From positions 2,265,001 to 2,329,000 of the forward strand of contig NZ_JAZHRR010000001.1 of the NCBI RefSeq assembly GCF_036924515.1: DNA of 64,000 bases. Direction: 5' to 3'. Shown here in pieces: positions 42,819-51,953 of this stretch. The DNA comes from Bradyrhizobium sp. AZCC 1610 (lineage in GTDB: Bacteria > Pseudomonadota > Alphaproteobacteria > Rhizobiales > Xanthobacteraceae). Below the pieces are notes generated by a model. That model was not told the origin of the DNA, made no database searches, and saw nothing but the letters and a program-made list of their open reading frames with translations. The position numbers were made by a program, and so were the translations under genes. Positions within the stretch are counted from its first letter, which is position 1. Each line of letters starts with the position of its first letter.

Positions 42819-44075
42819 TCAAGCTTTCTTCGGCCAGAACGGAGCAGCTAATCCGAGGTCGGACGGATAGACGGTGACGGGCACCCCGGATTGCCATTGC
42901 ACAATGACGACGCCGGCGCCGACACGGCGGCCCTTTTCGTCGAACTTGAGCTGGCCGCCGGGGTAGTGCTTCGACGGACCGCCATCCATGGTGCGGAACG
43001 CCTGCGCAACGGCAAGACGGTCGGCCTTGCCGGCTTGTTCGAGGGCTGCCTTCATCAGCCACATGTCGCCATAGGTCGAGATAACGTTCTGCGTCATCCA
43101 GGGCTCCTTGTACTTCGCCTTCAACTCGGCGATCAGGGCTTCGTGGCCCTTCGAGCCCCAGTTGGCGACGACCGTCATGATGCCCTGCACGGCGTCGGTG
43201 CTGACGCTTTGCAGCATGTCGGGTTCGGCGATTGTGATCGAGAAGGAGACAGTTGGAATCTTGCCTTGGCCGAGCCCGAACTCGTTGATTTTTTCGAGGC
43301 CGAGTTTGGCGTCCGAGATGGCGTTGGGCATGAACAGCAGCAAATCCGGACGAGCCGACCTGACCTTTTGGATCAGCGGCGTGGCGTCCGAAAGCGGCGG
43401 CGTCCACACTTCCTCCACGACCAGTTGCAGGCTTTCCTGCGCAAAGATCTTCTCCTTGAGCGCCTTGGCGGTCGCGACCGACGTCGCCGTATTGTCCATC
43501 AGCATCGCTACCGTTTTCGGGCGTTTGCCGGATGCGGCTTCGGCAAGCTTCATCAGTTCGGGCAGGCCAAGCTCCGATTGCCGGCTCGCGGGCGCCGCGG
43601 TCTGGAAGATAAATTTGAAGCCGCGTTCAGTCAGCAAGTCCGAATAGGACAGCGTGAGCATCGGAAGTTCGGCACGCTCGGTAACCTCGGTCACCGCCAG
43701 CGTGAAGGAGCTGAGATAGGATCCGGTCGCCGCAACCAGATCGGCCTCCTGGGCCACCATCCGCTGCGCTGCGTTCTTGGCTTTTTCCGTGGTGTCGCCG
43801 CAATCGATCACGACGAGCTTCATCTTAGCGCCGCCGAGCGATTTGATACCGCCCTGCGCGTTGATGTGCTCGATGCCCATCTCGGCACCCATACGCATCA
43901 CCTGGCCCGGACGGGTATAGATGCCGGACAACGGCACGATCAGGCAGACCTTGACCTCGGCCGGCTGCTGCGCGCGCGCCACCGTCGACAGACCGACGGC
44001 GGCTGCACCTGAGAGCACGGTTCGGCGCGTCAGCGACGTCCTTGAGATATTGTCGGATGCATTGTCCTGGCCCAT
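42819..44075 (-). CDS. LIV-type solute-binding protein, tandem copy 2
   Basis: 418-residue paralogue of the preceding gene with its own leader (SLTRRTVLSGAAAVGLSTVARAQ). Most of the mature region aligns without gaps to copy 1 (AEMGIEHINAQGGIKSLGGA, AQRMVAQEADLVAATGSYLS, EPWMTQNVISTYGDMWLMK). The pair is a tandem duplication that has diverged, mostly in ligand-side segments. Confidence 0.9.
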   Translation of the reverse strand: MGQDNASDNISRTSLTRRTVLSGAAAVGLSTVARAQQPAEVKVCLIVPLSGIYTRPGQVMRMGAEMGIEHINAQGGIKSLGGAKMKLVVIDCGDTTEKAKNAAQRMVAQEADLVAATGSYLSSFTLAVTEVTERAELPMLTLSYSDLLTERGFKFIFQTAAPASRQSELGLPELMKLAEAASGKRPKTVAMLMDNTATSVATAKALKEKIFAQESLQLVVEEVWTPPLSDATPLIQKVRSARPDLLLFMPNAISDAKLGLEKINEFGLGQGKIPTVSFSITIAEPDMLQSVSTDAVQGIMTVVANWGSKGHEALIAELKAKYKEPWMTQNVISTYGDMWLMKAALEQAGKADRLAVAQAFRTMDGGPSKHYPGGQLKFDEKGRRVGAGVVIVQWQSGVPVTVYPSDLGLAAPFWPKKA

Positions 44076-44101
44076 TTTCGTCCTCTCAATGGTGTTGTTG
44101 G

Positions 44102-44809
44102 TTACATGCCGAGATAGGCCTTGCGGATGCGGTCGTCCGCCCGCAAGGTTTCGTTGTTGCCTTCGAGCGCGACACGGCCGGCCTCGAGGACGTAGCCGTG
44201 ATCGGCGGACTCGAGCGCCTCCGCCACGCGCTGTTCGACCAGCAGGATCGTCAAGTTTGATTGCCGGCGAATTTCGATCAGCCGTTCGAAGATGAAATCT
44301 GCGATGGTCGGCGCGAGACCCATCGAGGGTTCATCCAGCATCAGGAGCTTGGGCGAACCTGCGAGCCCGCGGCCAATCGCCAGCATCTGCTGCTGTCCGC
44401 CCGAGAGGGTGCCCGCGAACTGGCCGCGGCGCTCGGCCAGGATGGGAAGCCATTCGAAGATGCGCTCGATGTTGTGTTTCCAGTCGCGCTGGCCGGCCTC
44501 GGTCATCGCGCCCATTTCGAGGTTTTCCATCACCGTGAGCGAAGGAAAGACCTGACGGCCTTCCGGTACGTGGGCGATGCCGAGATGCGCGCGTTGCGCG
44601 GGCCGGATCGACAGCAGGTCGTGATCCCCGAATGTGATCGTTCCCGCGCTCGGGTGCACGATGCCGGAAATCGTCTTGAACAGCGTGGTCTTGCCGGCGC
44701 CGTTCGGTCCGACGATCGCGACGAACTGACCTTCGTCGACCTTGATCGAGACACCGTTCAACACCGGAATCGCGGAGTAGCCGGCGGTCAGCCCTTCAAT
44801 GCGGAGCAT
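44102..44809 (-). CDS. LIV-type ABC transporter ATPase (LivF-like)
   Basis: 235-residue ATPase. Walker A GPNGAGKTT, signature SGGQQQMLAIGRGL, Walker B LLMLDEPSMGL and the LivF feature VPEGRQVFPSLTVMENLEMG are present. The ATG used overlaps the end of the frameshifted permease-ATPase gene by 14 bases, as in tightly coupled LIV operons. It forms the second ATPase of the importer fed by the two tandem receptors. Confidence 0.92.
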   Translation of the reverse strand: MLRIEGLTAGYSAIPVLNGVSIKVDEGQFVAIVGPNGAGKTTLFKTISGIVHPSAGTITFGDHDLLSIRPAQRAHLGIAHVPEGRQVFPSLTVMENLEMGAMTEAGQRDWKHNIERIFEWLPILAERRGQFAGTLSGGQQQMLAIGRGLAGSPKLLMLDEPSMGLAPTIADFIFERLIEIRRQSNLTILLVEQRVAEALESADHGYVLEAGRVALEGNNETLRADDRIRKAYLGM

Positions 44810-46590
44810 GCGCCACCCATTTTTTGCCGAGATAAGCCTCAATGACGCGGCTGTCGCGGGTGACCGCTTCAGGTTCGCCCTCAACGATCACGGCGCCGTG
44901 GTCGAGTACCAGGAAACTGTCGACCAGGCGGACCATCGCCTGCATCGTGTGCTCGATGATCGCGATCGTCATGCCGTCGCGGGCAAGCGCGCTGAATCAC
45001 TGCAACGACCTCGTTGGCTTCGTCATGTCCGAGGCCTGCGAGCGTCTCGTCGAGCAGCAGGATGCGTGGCTGTCCGGCCAGCGCGCGGGCGAGTTCCATC
45101 AGCCGCAATTCCTTGGTCGTGAGTTCGCCCGCGATGCGCTCGGCGATCTCGCACAGTCCGACGCGGGCAATCGCATCGGCCGCCAGCTTCCTTGCCTCGG
45201 CATCGGTCCTGGCGCGCACATAGGCTCCGACCACGACATTGTCCGAAATCGACATGCGCAGGAACGGACGCATGATCTGGAAAGTGCGGCCAATGCCGGC
45301 CTCGCAGAGTTCGTGCGGCTTGCGGCCGGACATCTCGCGTCCGTCGAGCAAAATCTCGCCGGTACCCGGCCGCAGGAATCCGTTCAGCAGGTTGAACAGC
45401 GTGGTCTTGCCGGCCCCGTTGGGACCGATGATTCCGAGGATCTCGTTTTGTCGTAGCTTGAAGCTGACGTCCTGCACGGCCTTCAACCCGCCGAAGGAAC
45501 GCGACAGGTTACGGACTTCGAGGACGACGTCGCCTGTCCCAGTGGATCGTTTGGCACGCGCTGGCGCCGGTGCGGCGGGGACGGCAGCCGCAACCGGGGC
45601 ATCATCCGGCGCGCTCGGCTTCGCCGCAGCCGGTGACGCCGACCGCTTGCGCAGGAAGTCACGCACTTTCCAGAACAGGCCTTCAGGCGCGAGAAGGATG
45701 ACGCATATGATAGCGAGGCCGTAAATCACCCCCTGAATGCCGGGAAAGCGCGAGCCCGCTTCGGCATTGAGCGTTTCGGCCAATGGGATCAGGATCACCG
45801 ATCCGATCACCGGACCCCAGACCGTTCCAACACCACCGAACATGGCGACCGTCAGCGCCTGTGCCGACACCAGCATGCCGAACACGGATTGCGGGGTCAC
45901 CACCAGCAGCACGACGGCGTAAAATCCACCAACCGCTCCGGCGATGGCGCCGCTGAGCATGACGGCACGGAGCTTCCAGGCCAGCGTGTTGATCCCGGCG
46001 GCTTCCGCGGCCGCCTCATTTTGCTTGATCGCAAGCAGCGCCATGCCGAAGCGCGATCGTTCGATCGCGCGCGTCAACAGGATGGTGCCGAGCATCATGG
46101 CCAGCGCCAGCAGTGTGTAGAGACGGTGATCGGCGAATTGCATATAGGCGATCGGATTGTCGCGCTTGATTGGCAGCGTGACTTCCTGAAGGCCGAGCCA
46201 TTCGAACACGTAGAGAATGGCGAGCGGGTAGGCCAGCATCGCCAGGGCAAAGTAGTGCCCCTGCAGGCGGAAGGTTGGAAAGCCGATCAGCAATCCGGCG
46301 ATACCGCCGAGAATGGCCGCGATGGGGATCGTTACCCACGGCGACAGATCGAAATGGATCTGGCAAAGCACGACGGTATAGGCGCCGACGCCGAAGAAGG
46401 CGGCGTGACCGAACGAGATCAGTCCGGTGTATCCGCTAAGCAGGTTCCACGATAGGCCGAAGATCGCCCAGACCGGAACCAGCGTCATCACCAGCTGGTA
46501 GTAGGAATTGGTCACGCTCAGCGACACCGCGGCATAGAGCGCGGTGAAGACAAGGATAGGCAGCAGCGAACGCCATCCGCGCATGGTCAT
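44796..46590 (-). pseudogene. LivM permease fused to LivG ATPase, with a single frameshift near the 3' end
   Basis: One gene encodes a LivM-like permease (residues 1-320, LLSGYTGLISFGHAAFFGVG), an Ala/Pro-rich linker (about 320-350) and a LivG-like ATPase (Walker A GPNGAGKTT, Walker B ILLLDETLAGLG). After VVAVIQRA the frame is lost and runs to a stop at 44881. In the shifted frame the protein resumes DGMTIAIIEHTMQAMVRLVD, passes FLVLDHGAVIVEGEPEAV and EAYLGKKW, and stops at 44796-44798, overlapping the LivF-like start. The slip lies in a GCGCGC run at about 44987-44992. One base lost or gained there would restore a ~597-residue protein. It may be a sequencing error or a true inactivation. Confidence 0.85.
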
Positions 46591-47537
46591 GTCCTCTCGA
46601 CCATGCGCCCGAAGAAGCCTTGCGGGCGGAAAAAGATGATCAGCAGAAACACGACGAAGATCGCCGCGTTCTGCAATTGCGTGGGCAGGATCAGCGTCGA
46701 CATCTGCTGAACCAGGCCGATCGTCATGCCGCCCCAGAAGGCGCCGATGATGCTGCCCATGCCGCCAAGCACGACGCCCGCATACATGACGATGACGTAT
46801 TCGACGCCGACAAAGGGGTGAAAGGGATAGTTGGTGGCGAGCAGGCCGCCGGCAATCGCGGTGATGCCGGTGCCGAGTGCAAAAGCAATGCGGTGCGCGC
46901 GGTCGACGTCTATCCCCATATAGGTTGCCGCGGTAGGATTATCGGCGGCGGCGCGCAGCGATTTTCCGATCCGCGACCGCGTGATCATTAGCGTCAGCAG
47001 CAGCATCGTCACCAGCGAAACAACCGCATCTATCCCGCGCGCCTTGTTGATGAAGACGCTGACGTCGTAAAACATCGGTCCGAGCTCCCACGCCGAACTC
47101 GACAGCGGCGTCCGGATCGAAGCCAGTACCGAGCCGAACACGAGCAGGCCGCCATTCTGCAGGATAAGCGCGATTCCGAGCGTCAGGATGAGCTGGGCAT
47201 AGTGACCCTCGCCCTCGAGCGAGGAGGTGCGCATGCCTGATACGCGCGAGATCAGGGTAAGATGAACGAAGTAACCGAAGACGGCTAGCACCGGGCCAGC
47301 CAGCAGGATCGCGACGAACGGTCCGAAGGTGTTGCCGAACGTGGCCTGTACGCCGAGTGCGGTGAAGAAATAGAACGCCGCGTACATGCCGAGCATCATG
47401 AAATCGCCCTGGGCGAAATTAATGACCCGCATGACGCCGAAGATCAGCCCGAGCCCGACGCACATCAGGCCGTAGACCGCGCCGATTAAGAGTCCGGCGG
47501 ACAACGCCTGCAGGAATCCTTCCAGCGCCTGGGTCAC
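46587..47537 (-). CDS. LIV-type ABC transporter permease (LivH-like)
   Basis: 316-residue membrane protein with the LivH pattern (FLQALSAGLLIGAVYGLMCV, INFAQGDFMMLGMYAAFYFF, TRSRIGKSLRAAADNPTAAT). Its stop overlaps the ATG of the permease-ATPase fusion (ATGA). It is the partner permease of that fusion and the first gene of the leftward importer set, 115 bases from the PrpD gene. Confidence 0.92.
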   Translation of the reverse strand: MTQALEGFLQALSAGLLIGAVYGLMCVGLGLIFGVMRVINFAQGDFMMLGMYAAFYFFTALGVQATFGNTFGPFVAILLAGPVLAVFGYFVHLTLISRVSGMRTSSLEGEGHYAQLILTLGIALILQNGGLLVFGSVLASIRTPLSSSAWELGPMFYDVSVFINKARGIDAVVSLVTMLLLTLMITRSRIGKSLRAAADNPTAATYMGIDVDRAHRIAFALGTGITAIAGGLLATNYPFHPFVGVEYVIVMYAGVVLGGMGSIIGAFWGGMTIGLVQQMSTLILPTQLQNAAIFVVFLLIIFFRPQGFFGRMVERT

Positions 47538-47652
47538 CGGAGACCTCGCGCGGGAAGGGAGTATCCCGGTTTCGCGCCGCCTATAGGTGTGGCAGTCTTG
47601 GCCATTTCCGGTTTGAACATCGTGCTCCCCAATTTCCGTTTATCGCTATCGA

Positions 47653-49050
47653 TCATGATGCTGGCCGCAGCCGTTGTTCGGTCGGCTCAAGCCGGCACCA
47701 TGCGGCGATGACGCGGCTGTCCGCAAGCGACGTGCAATCGTCGACGAGTTCTTCCAGATGCCGCGCGCGCTTGCCGCCGATGACGTCGGAAGCAGCCTGC
47801 CGAAAGCGGGCGCGGATTTCGTCCGGCGTTGCGGCGATCACGTTGTCGAGGCGGTGATGGACGGTCGCTCCATTGCGCAGACCAATGAAGATTTCGGCGC
47901 CCTGGTTGCCCGGGAATGCGGCGGTGAGATCAGGCGCGCTTTGCAGATCGGTCCGTTCAACGAGGCGGAGTATCCTGGAATCGCCGACATCAGCGTAATT
48001 GTCTTCTTCGAGCGCACCGCGCGCCAGCACCGCAGCGACGCTGAAGGGAATGCTCATTTTTGCCTGCAGTGCATTGTGAAATGGCCCTTTGGAGTCGCAG
48101 CCGGGGTAGCGGGCCGCTGCCTCCGGGACACGGATCGAAACTGTCTCGATGTCCTCCGATGTCCCGAGTTGGCGCGCGACGCGCAGGGCTGTCTGCGCCG
48201 CGGTCTGTGCAAAATTGCAGGCGGGAGCCGGCTTGTTGTAGACGGCCATGATCTGGGGCTGCGGGCCGGCAAACAATCGGATCTCGGACGGGGCAGGCTG
48301 ACGGCGGAAGGCGGCGAACAATCCGGCCTCGCCCTCAAGGATCGTCTCCGAGGCGAGGGCGCCGGCCTCGGCCAGTTCGATCGCGGCAATTGCGTTGCGC
48401 GCGGCGAAGCCCGGATGGAAATACATCTCGGAGCCGCCCGCGCGCGGCCATTCGTTCAAGCCGGACGATGTGTTGGCGGCAATGGCGACTGCGCTGGTTG
48501 CGGCATCTTCGGTAAGGCCAAGAGCATAGCTTCCCGCCAACGCTGCGCCGAGTGGCGCAACAAGGCCGGTCGGCCGGTAGAGGCGGGCGAGGTCGGTGGT
48601 AAAGAGCGCGCGGCCGATCTGCGCGCCGGCCTCGTAGCCGATGATTGCGGCGCCAAGGAATGTCGCGCCGGATAGCGGCGTTCGTTCCGACAAAGCGAGC
48701 AGGGCTGGCCAGATAACCACGCCATGGTGGCAGATGCTGGCGGCGTGCATGTCTTCGCGCACCAGGCCGTGGCCCATGGTCGCGTTCGCGAAAGCCGCGT
48801 CGCCCGGTGAGGCGACGGTGCGGGTGCCGATGATGGTTGCGCCGTCTCCGACCGCGCGTGCGATGCCGATCGCCTGGCGGCTCCACGGGTGGTTCCGCGC
48901 CTCGAAGGCACAGGAGAGAAAATCGAGCAGGCAGATCTTCGCCTTGGCGATGACTTCGCCATCGAAGCAATGGGGATCGACGGCAAGCGCGGTGCGCGTC
49001 AGCGCTCGCGCCAACGAAACCTCGCCTGGTCCGGTCGATCCGATCGTCAT
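47653..49050 (-). CDS. MmgE/PrpD family protein, copy 1
   Basis: 465-residue protein of the 2-methylcitrate dehydratase/iminodisuccinate epimerase superfamily. Family features: ICLLDFLSCAFEARNHPWSR near the N-terminus, TMGHGLVREDM, and YNKPAPACNFAQTAAQTALR in the middle. It is a lyase or epimerase of unknown substrate. It lies between the transporter genes and an HIBADH-like gene on the minus strand, and a second family member is encoded on the plus strand at 50161. Confidence 0.87.
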   Translation of the reverse strand: MTIGSTGPGEVSLARALTRTALAVDPHCFDGEVIAKAKICLLDFLSCAFEARNHPWSRQAIGIARAVGDGATIIGTRTVASPGDAAFANATMGHGLVREDMHAASICHHGVVIWPALLALSERTPLSGATFLGAAIIGYEAGAQIGRALFTTDLARLYRPTGLVAPLGAALAGSYALGLTEDAATSAVAIAANTSSGLNEWPRAGGSEMYFHPGFAARNAIAAIELAEAGALASETILEGEAGLFAAFRRQPAPSEIRLFAGPQPQIMAVYNKPAPACNFAQTAAQTALRVARQLGTSEDIETVSIRVPEAAARYPGCDSKGPFHNALQAKMSIPFSVAAVLARGALEEDNYADVGDSRILRLVERTDLQSAPDLTAAFPGNQGAEIFIGLRNGATVHHRLDNVIAATPDEIRARFRQAASDVIGGKRARHLEELVDDCTSLADSRVIAAWCRLEPTEQRLRPAS

Positions 49051-49083
49051 GGCAATCGCCCCTCGCGCGCTGGCGGCTTCGGT

Positions 49084-49977
49084 CTAGCCGCGCATTTCCA
49101 CGCCGGCCCATTCCTCAAGCACTTTCGCGATCGAGGTGAAGTCGGATGACGCGCCGTACTTGGCGTTGGTAATCGCGAGCATCTGCCGGACCAACGAGCC
49201 GCAGACCATCGGGACGCCCATGGCTTCGGCTTCATCGACGCAGAGCCGCACGTCCTTGTAGGAGAGGCCGGTGGTAAATCCGAAATCGAAGGTGCCGGGA
49301 AGCACGGCGCGGGGGAATTTGTCTTCGGAGGCGCTGTTGCGCCCGCTGCTGGCGTTGATGATGTCGATTAGCACCTTGGCATTGACGCCGCCCTTGACGC
49401 CCATCGCCACCGCTTCGGAGGTGATCACCAGGGCTGCCGCGGCCATCAGATTGTTGGCGAGTTTTGCCGTCTGCGCCGTGCCCGGCTTGTCGCCGGTGTA
49501 AAACAGTTTTCCAAAGTGCTTCAGGATAGGCTCAACCCGGTCATAGGTCGCCTTCGGGCAGGACACCATCACCGCGAGCGTGCCATTCACCGCGCCCTTG
49601 ATACCGCCACTGACTGGCGCATCGACCAGCGTCAGGTTCCTCGGTTCGAACCCTTTCGCGATCAATTTGGCGGCGCCGGGTCCGGTGGTGGAAAGGTCGA
49701 TCAGAACCGTGGCGCGGTTTCCGGCAACAATTCCATCGGGCCCCAGCGCAACCGCCTTGACTATGTCGGGAGTCGGCAGACTGCACAGCACGAGATCGGT
49801 GCTCGATGCGACTTCGGCGGGCGATTTCGCAAGCCGTGCGCCACGCGCAACCAGCGCCTTTGTCGCCTCGTTCTGCGAATCGTAAACGCACAGCGAATAG
49901 CCGGCGTCGAGCAGGCGCCCGGCCATCGGCCCGCCCATGCGACCCGTTCCGACAAAGCCGATTGTTTCCGCTGCCAT
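49084..49977 (-). CDS. 3-hydroxyisobutyrate-dehydrogenase-family oxidoreductase
   Basis: 297-residue beta-hydroxyacid dehydrogenase. NAD(P) loop GFVGTGRMGGPMAGRLLDAG, substrate motif VDAPVSGGIKGAVNGTLAVM and catalytic Lys in TAQTAKLANNLM are complete. The ATG has AGGGAGCG upstream; the frame extends 29 codons further with basic non-family residues. It starts 34 bases upstream of the PrpD gene. It shares a 183-base divergent region with the plus-strand PrpD/CMD/lactonase genes. Confidence 0.9.
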   Translation of the reverse strand: MAAETIGFVGTGRMGGPMAGRLLDAGYSLCVYDSQNEATKALVARGARLAKSPAEVASSTDLVLCSLPTPDIVKAVALGPDGIVAGNRATVLIDLSTTGPGAAKLIAKGFEPRNLTLVDAPVSGGIKGAVNGTLAVMVSCPKATYDRVEPILKHFGKLFYTGDKPGTAQTAKLANNLMAAAALVITSEAVAMGVKGGVNAKVLIDIINASSGRNSASEDKFPRAVLPGTFDFGFTTGLSYKDVRLCVDEAEAMGVPMVCGSLVRQMLAITNAKYGASSDFTSIAKVLEEWAGVEMRG

Positions 49978-50160
49978 GATTCGCTCCCTGTCGCGCCGCA
50001 AGCACGGGCGCATTCTTGTTCTTGCCGCACCAGAGTTCCCCGGTCGCGTTTCGCCGAATTTCAAGATTGTCAGTCAATCTGTCAAGCATAAGATTCTTGT
50101 CGACAGGCCCTGTCGCGCCGGAATAGGGTCGGAAAAACAAGGGTCCGAGGAATTCGCTCA
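49978..50160. promoter_or_regulatory. Divergent promoter region of the catabolic genes
   Basis: 183 bases separate the leftward HIBADH-like and rightward PrpD-like starts. The inverted-looking segment GATTGTCAGTCAATCTGTCAAG near 50075 could be an operator for a GntR or similar regulator, but symmetry is imperfect. No gene is present. Confidence 0.35.
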
Positions 50161-51504
50161 GTGCGGCAAGATGAAGCGCAAGGCGCCGGCACAATTTTCG
50201 CCAATTTCGTTGCCGGTACGGTGTGGGCGGATGTCGTCGCGCAAAATCACGAAGCGAAACGCTCGATCCTGAACTTTTTCGCGACCGCGCTTGGGTCGGC
50301 GAATGACCCTGCTGTCACCGCCGCGTTGCGCACGTTGTTGCCGTTCAGCGGCACCGCGACATCCGCGGTCATCGGTCGTCCAGAACGGCTCGATGCGCTG
50401 GCTGCGTCGTTCGTCAACGCGATTTCGGCTAATCTGCTCGATTTTGACGATACCCATCTGGACACCATCATTCATCCGGCGGCGCCCGTCGCAGCGCCGG
50501 TCCTGGCATTGGCGCAAGCGCGAGGGTTTTCGGGGCAGGCTATTCTCACGGCGTTCATTCTCGGCGTGGAGGTCGAATGCCGCGTCGGCAACGCGGTGTC
50601 TCCGGGACATTACGCGCGTGGCTGGCACATCACCTCGACTTGCGGGGTGTTCGGTGCGGCCGCAGCCTGCGCGAAACTGCTCGGGCTTTCGGCGGACCAG
50701 ATTTCAAATGCGATTGGAATTGCCGCCAGCCAGTCGGCCGGGATCGTCGAAAACCTGCCCAGCGCCGCCAAGAATGTCAGCGTCGGCAACGCGGCGCGCA
50801 ATGGCCTGTTCGCGGCATTGCTCGCGGCAGAAGGCTATTCGGCATCACCACGGGCCATTGAGGGACCGCTCGGCTGGGCCCGCGCCATGGGCGACGAACC
50901 CGATATTGCGCGCTTGACGGGCGGTCTCGGCAAGGCCTGGGAGATCGCGAAGAATTCCTACAAGCCCTATCCGGCGGGCATCGTGTTTCATGCGGTGATC
51001 GACGCCTGCTTCAGTTTGCGGGCGAAGCTGAACCGGCGCATCGATGATATCGCGTCCATCACGGTGCAGGGCTCCGCGCTCCTGCTGGCGCGTGGCGACC
51101 GGCCGGTTCGCAACGAACGCGATGCACGGGTCAGCATTCATCATTGCGCCGCCTGTGCGCTGCTGTTGGGTGCGGCCGGCGTCACTGAGTTCGCAGACGC
51201 GACCGTATTTCGGCCGGACATCGTGTCCCTGCGCCAGAAGGTGAGGGCGGCGCTTGACGCTTCGCTTCCGGATGGTGCCGCGCGCGTCGCTATCCATCTG
51301 ACGTCGGGAGAGACGTTCAGCGAGATCGTGATGGAAGCGAAGGGCAGTCTTGCCGACCCGCTGTCGGATCGTGATATCGAAGCGAAATTGCGCGATTGCG
51401 CGCGGCTGGGTGGAACCGATTGGGATACAGATCGCATCATCGACGATGTTTGGCGTCTCGACACGCTTGCGGACGTCTCGGGCCTGATGAGGGCGCACGG
51501 CTGA
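50161..51504 (+). CDS. MmgE/PrpD family protein, copy 2
   Basis: 447-residue member of the same superfamily as the gene at 47653, starting at GTG. Characteristic regions are SILNFFATALGSANDPAVTA, SANLLDFDDTHLDTIIHPAA and KNSYKPYPAGIVFHAVIDAC. It leads a rightward set with a CMD-like and an MBL-lactonase-like gene, separated by 48 bases from the CMD gene. Probably a lyase or isomerase acting on a carboxylated intermediate. Confidence 0.87.
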   Translation: MRQDEAQGAGTIFANFVAGTVWADVVAQNHEAKRSILNFFATALGSANDPAVTAALRTLLPFSGTATSAVIGRPERLDALAASFVNAISANLLDFDDTHLDTIIHPAAPVAAPVLALAQARGFSGQAILTAFILGVEVECRVGNAVSPGHYARGWHITSTCGVFGAAAACAKLLGLSADQISNAIGIAASQSAGIVENLPSAAKNVSVGNAARNGLFAALLAAEGYSASPRAIEGPLGWARAMGDEPDIARLTGGLGKAWEIAKNSYKPYPAGIVFHAVIDACFSLRAKLNRRIDDIASITVQGSALLLARGDRPVRNERDARVSIHHCAACALLLGAAGVTEFADATVFRPDIVSLRQKVRAALDASLPDGAARVAIHLTSGETFSEIVMEAKGSLADPLSDRDIEAKLRDCARLGGTDWDTDRIIDDVWRLDTLADVSGLMRAHG

Positions 51505-51552
51505 GCCGCGCCGCCTTGAAAAACAGTTCTCAAACGATGGAAGGAGCCAACG

Positions 51553-51930
51553 ATGAGTGAGTTGTTCGACAAGGGCCTGAAGGTCCGCAAGGAAGTGCTC
51601 GGCGAGGACTACGTCAACAAATCCATCGCAGGCGCCGACGAATTCACCCGGACGATGGCGGAATGGTCGACCGAATTTTGCTGGGGTGCGTTGTGGACGC
51701 GGCCCGGGGTTGATCGCCGGACGCGCAGCATCGTCAATCTGGCAATGCTCGGCGCCCTCAACCGGCCGCATGAATTGAAGCTGCATGTGAAGGGCGCGCT
51801 GAAGAACGGTCTTACGAAGGAAGAGATTAAGGAAATCCTGCTTCAGGTCGCCGTCTATTGCGGCGTGCCGGCGGGAATCGACGCATTCCGCAACGCGCGC
51901 GAAGCGTTCAACGAGGTCGATGCGAAGTGA
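51553..51930 (+). CDS. Carboxymuconolactone decarboxylase family protein, copy 2
   Basis: 125-residue paralogue of the gene at 41135, aligning almost end to end (WSTEFCWGALWTRPGVDRRT, RSIVNLAMLGALNRPHELKL, VAVYCGVPAGIDAFRNAREA). GGAAGGAG lies 7 bases before the ATG. Two CMD proteins at opposite ends of one region suggest related steps or alternative substrates. Confidence 0.9.
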   Translation: MSELFDKGLKVRKEVLGEDYVNKSIAGADEFTRTMAEWSTEFCWGALWTRPGVDRRTRSIVNLAMLGALNRPHELKLHVKGALKNGLTKEEIKEILLQVAVYCGVPAGIDAFRNAREAFNEVDAK

Positions 51931-51953
51931 TTGCCGGTCCATCCGGAGGTGAC

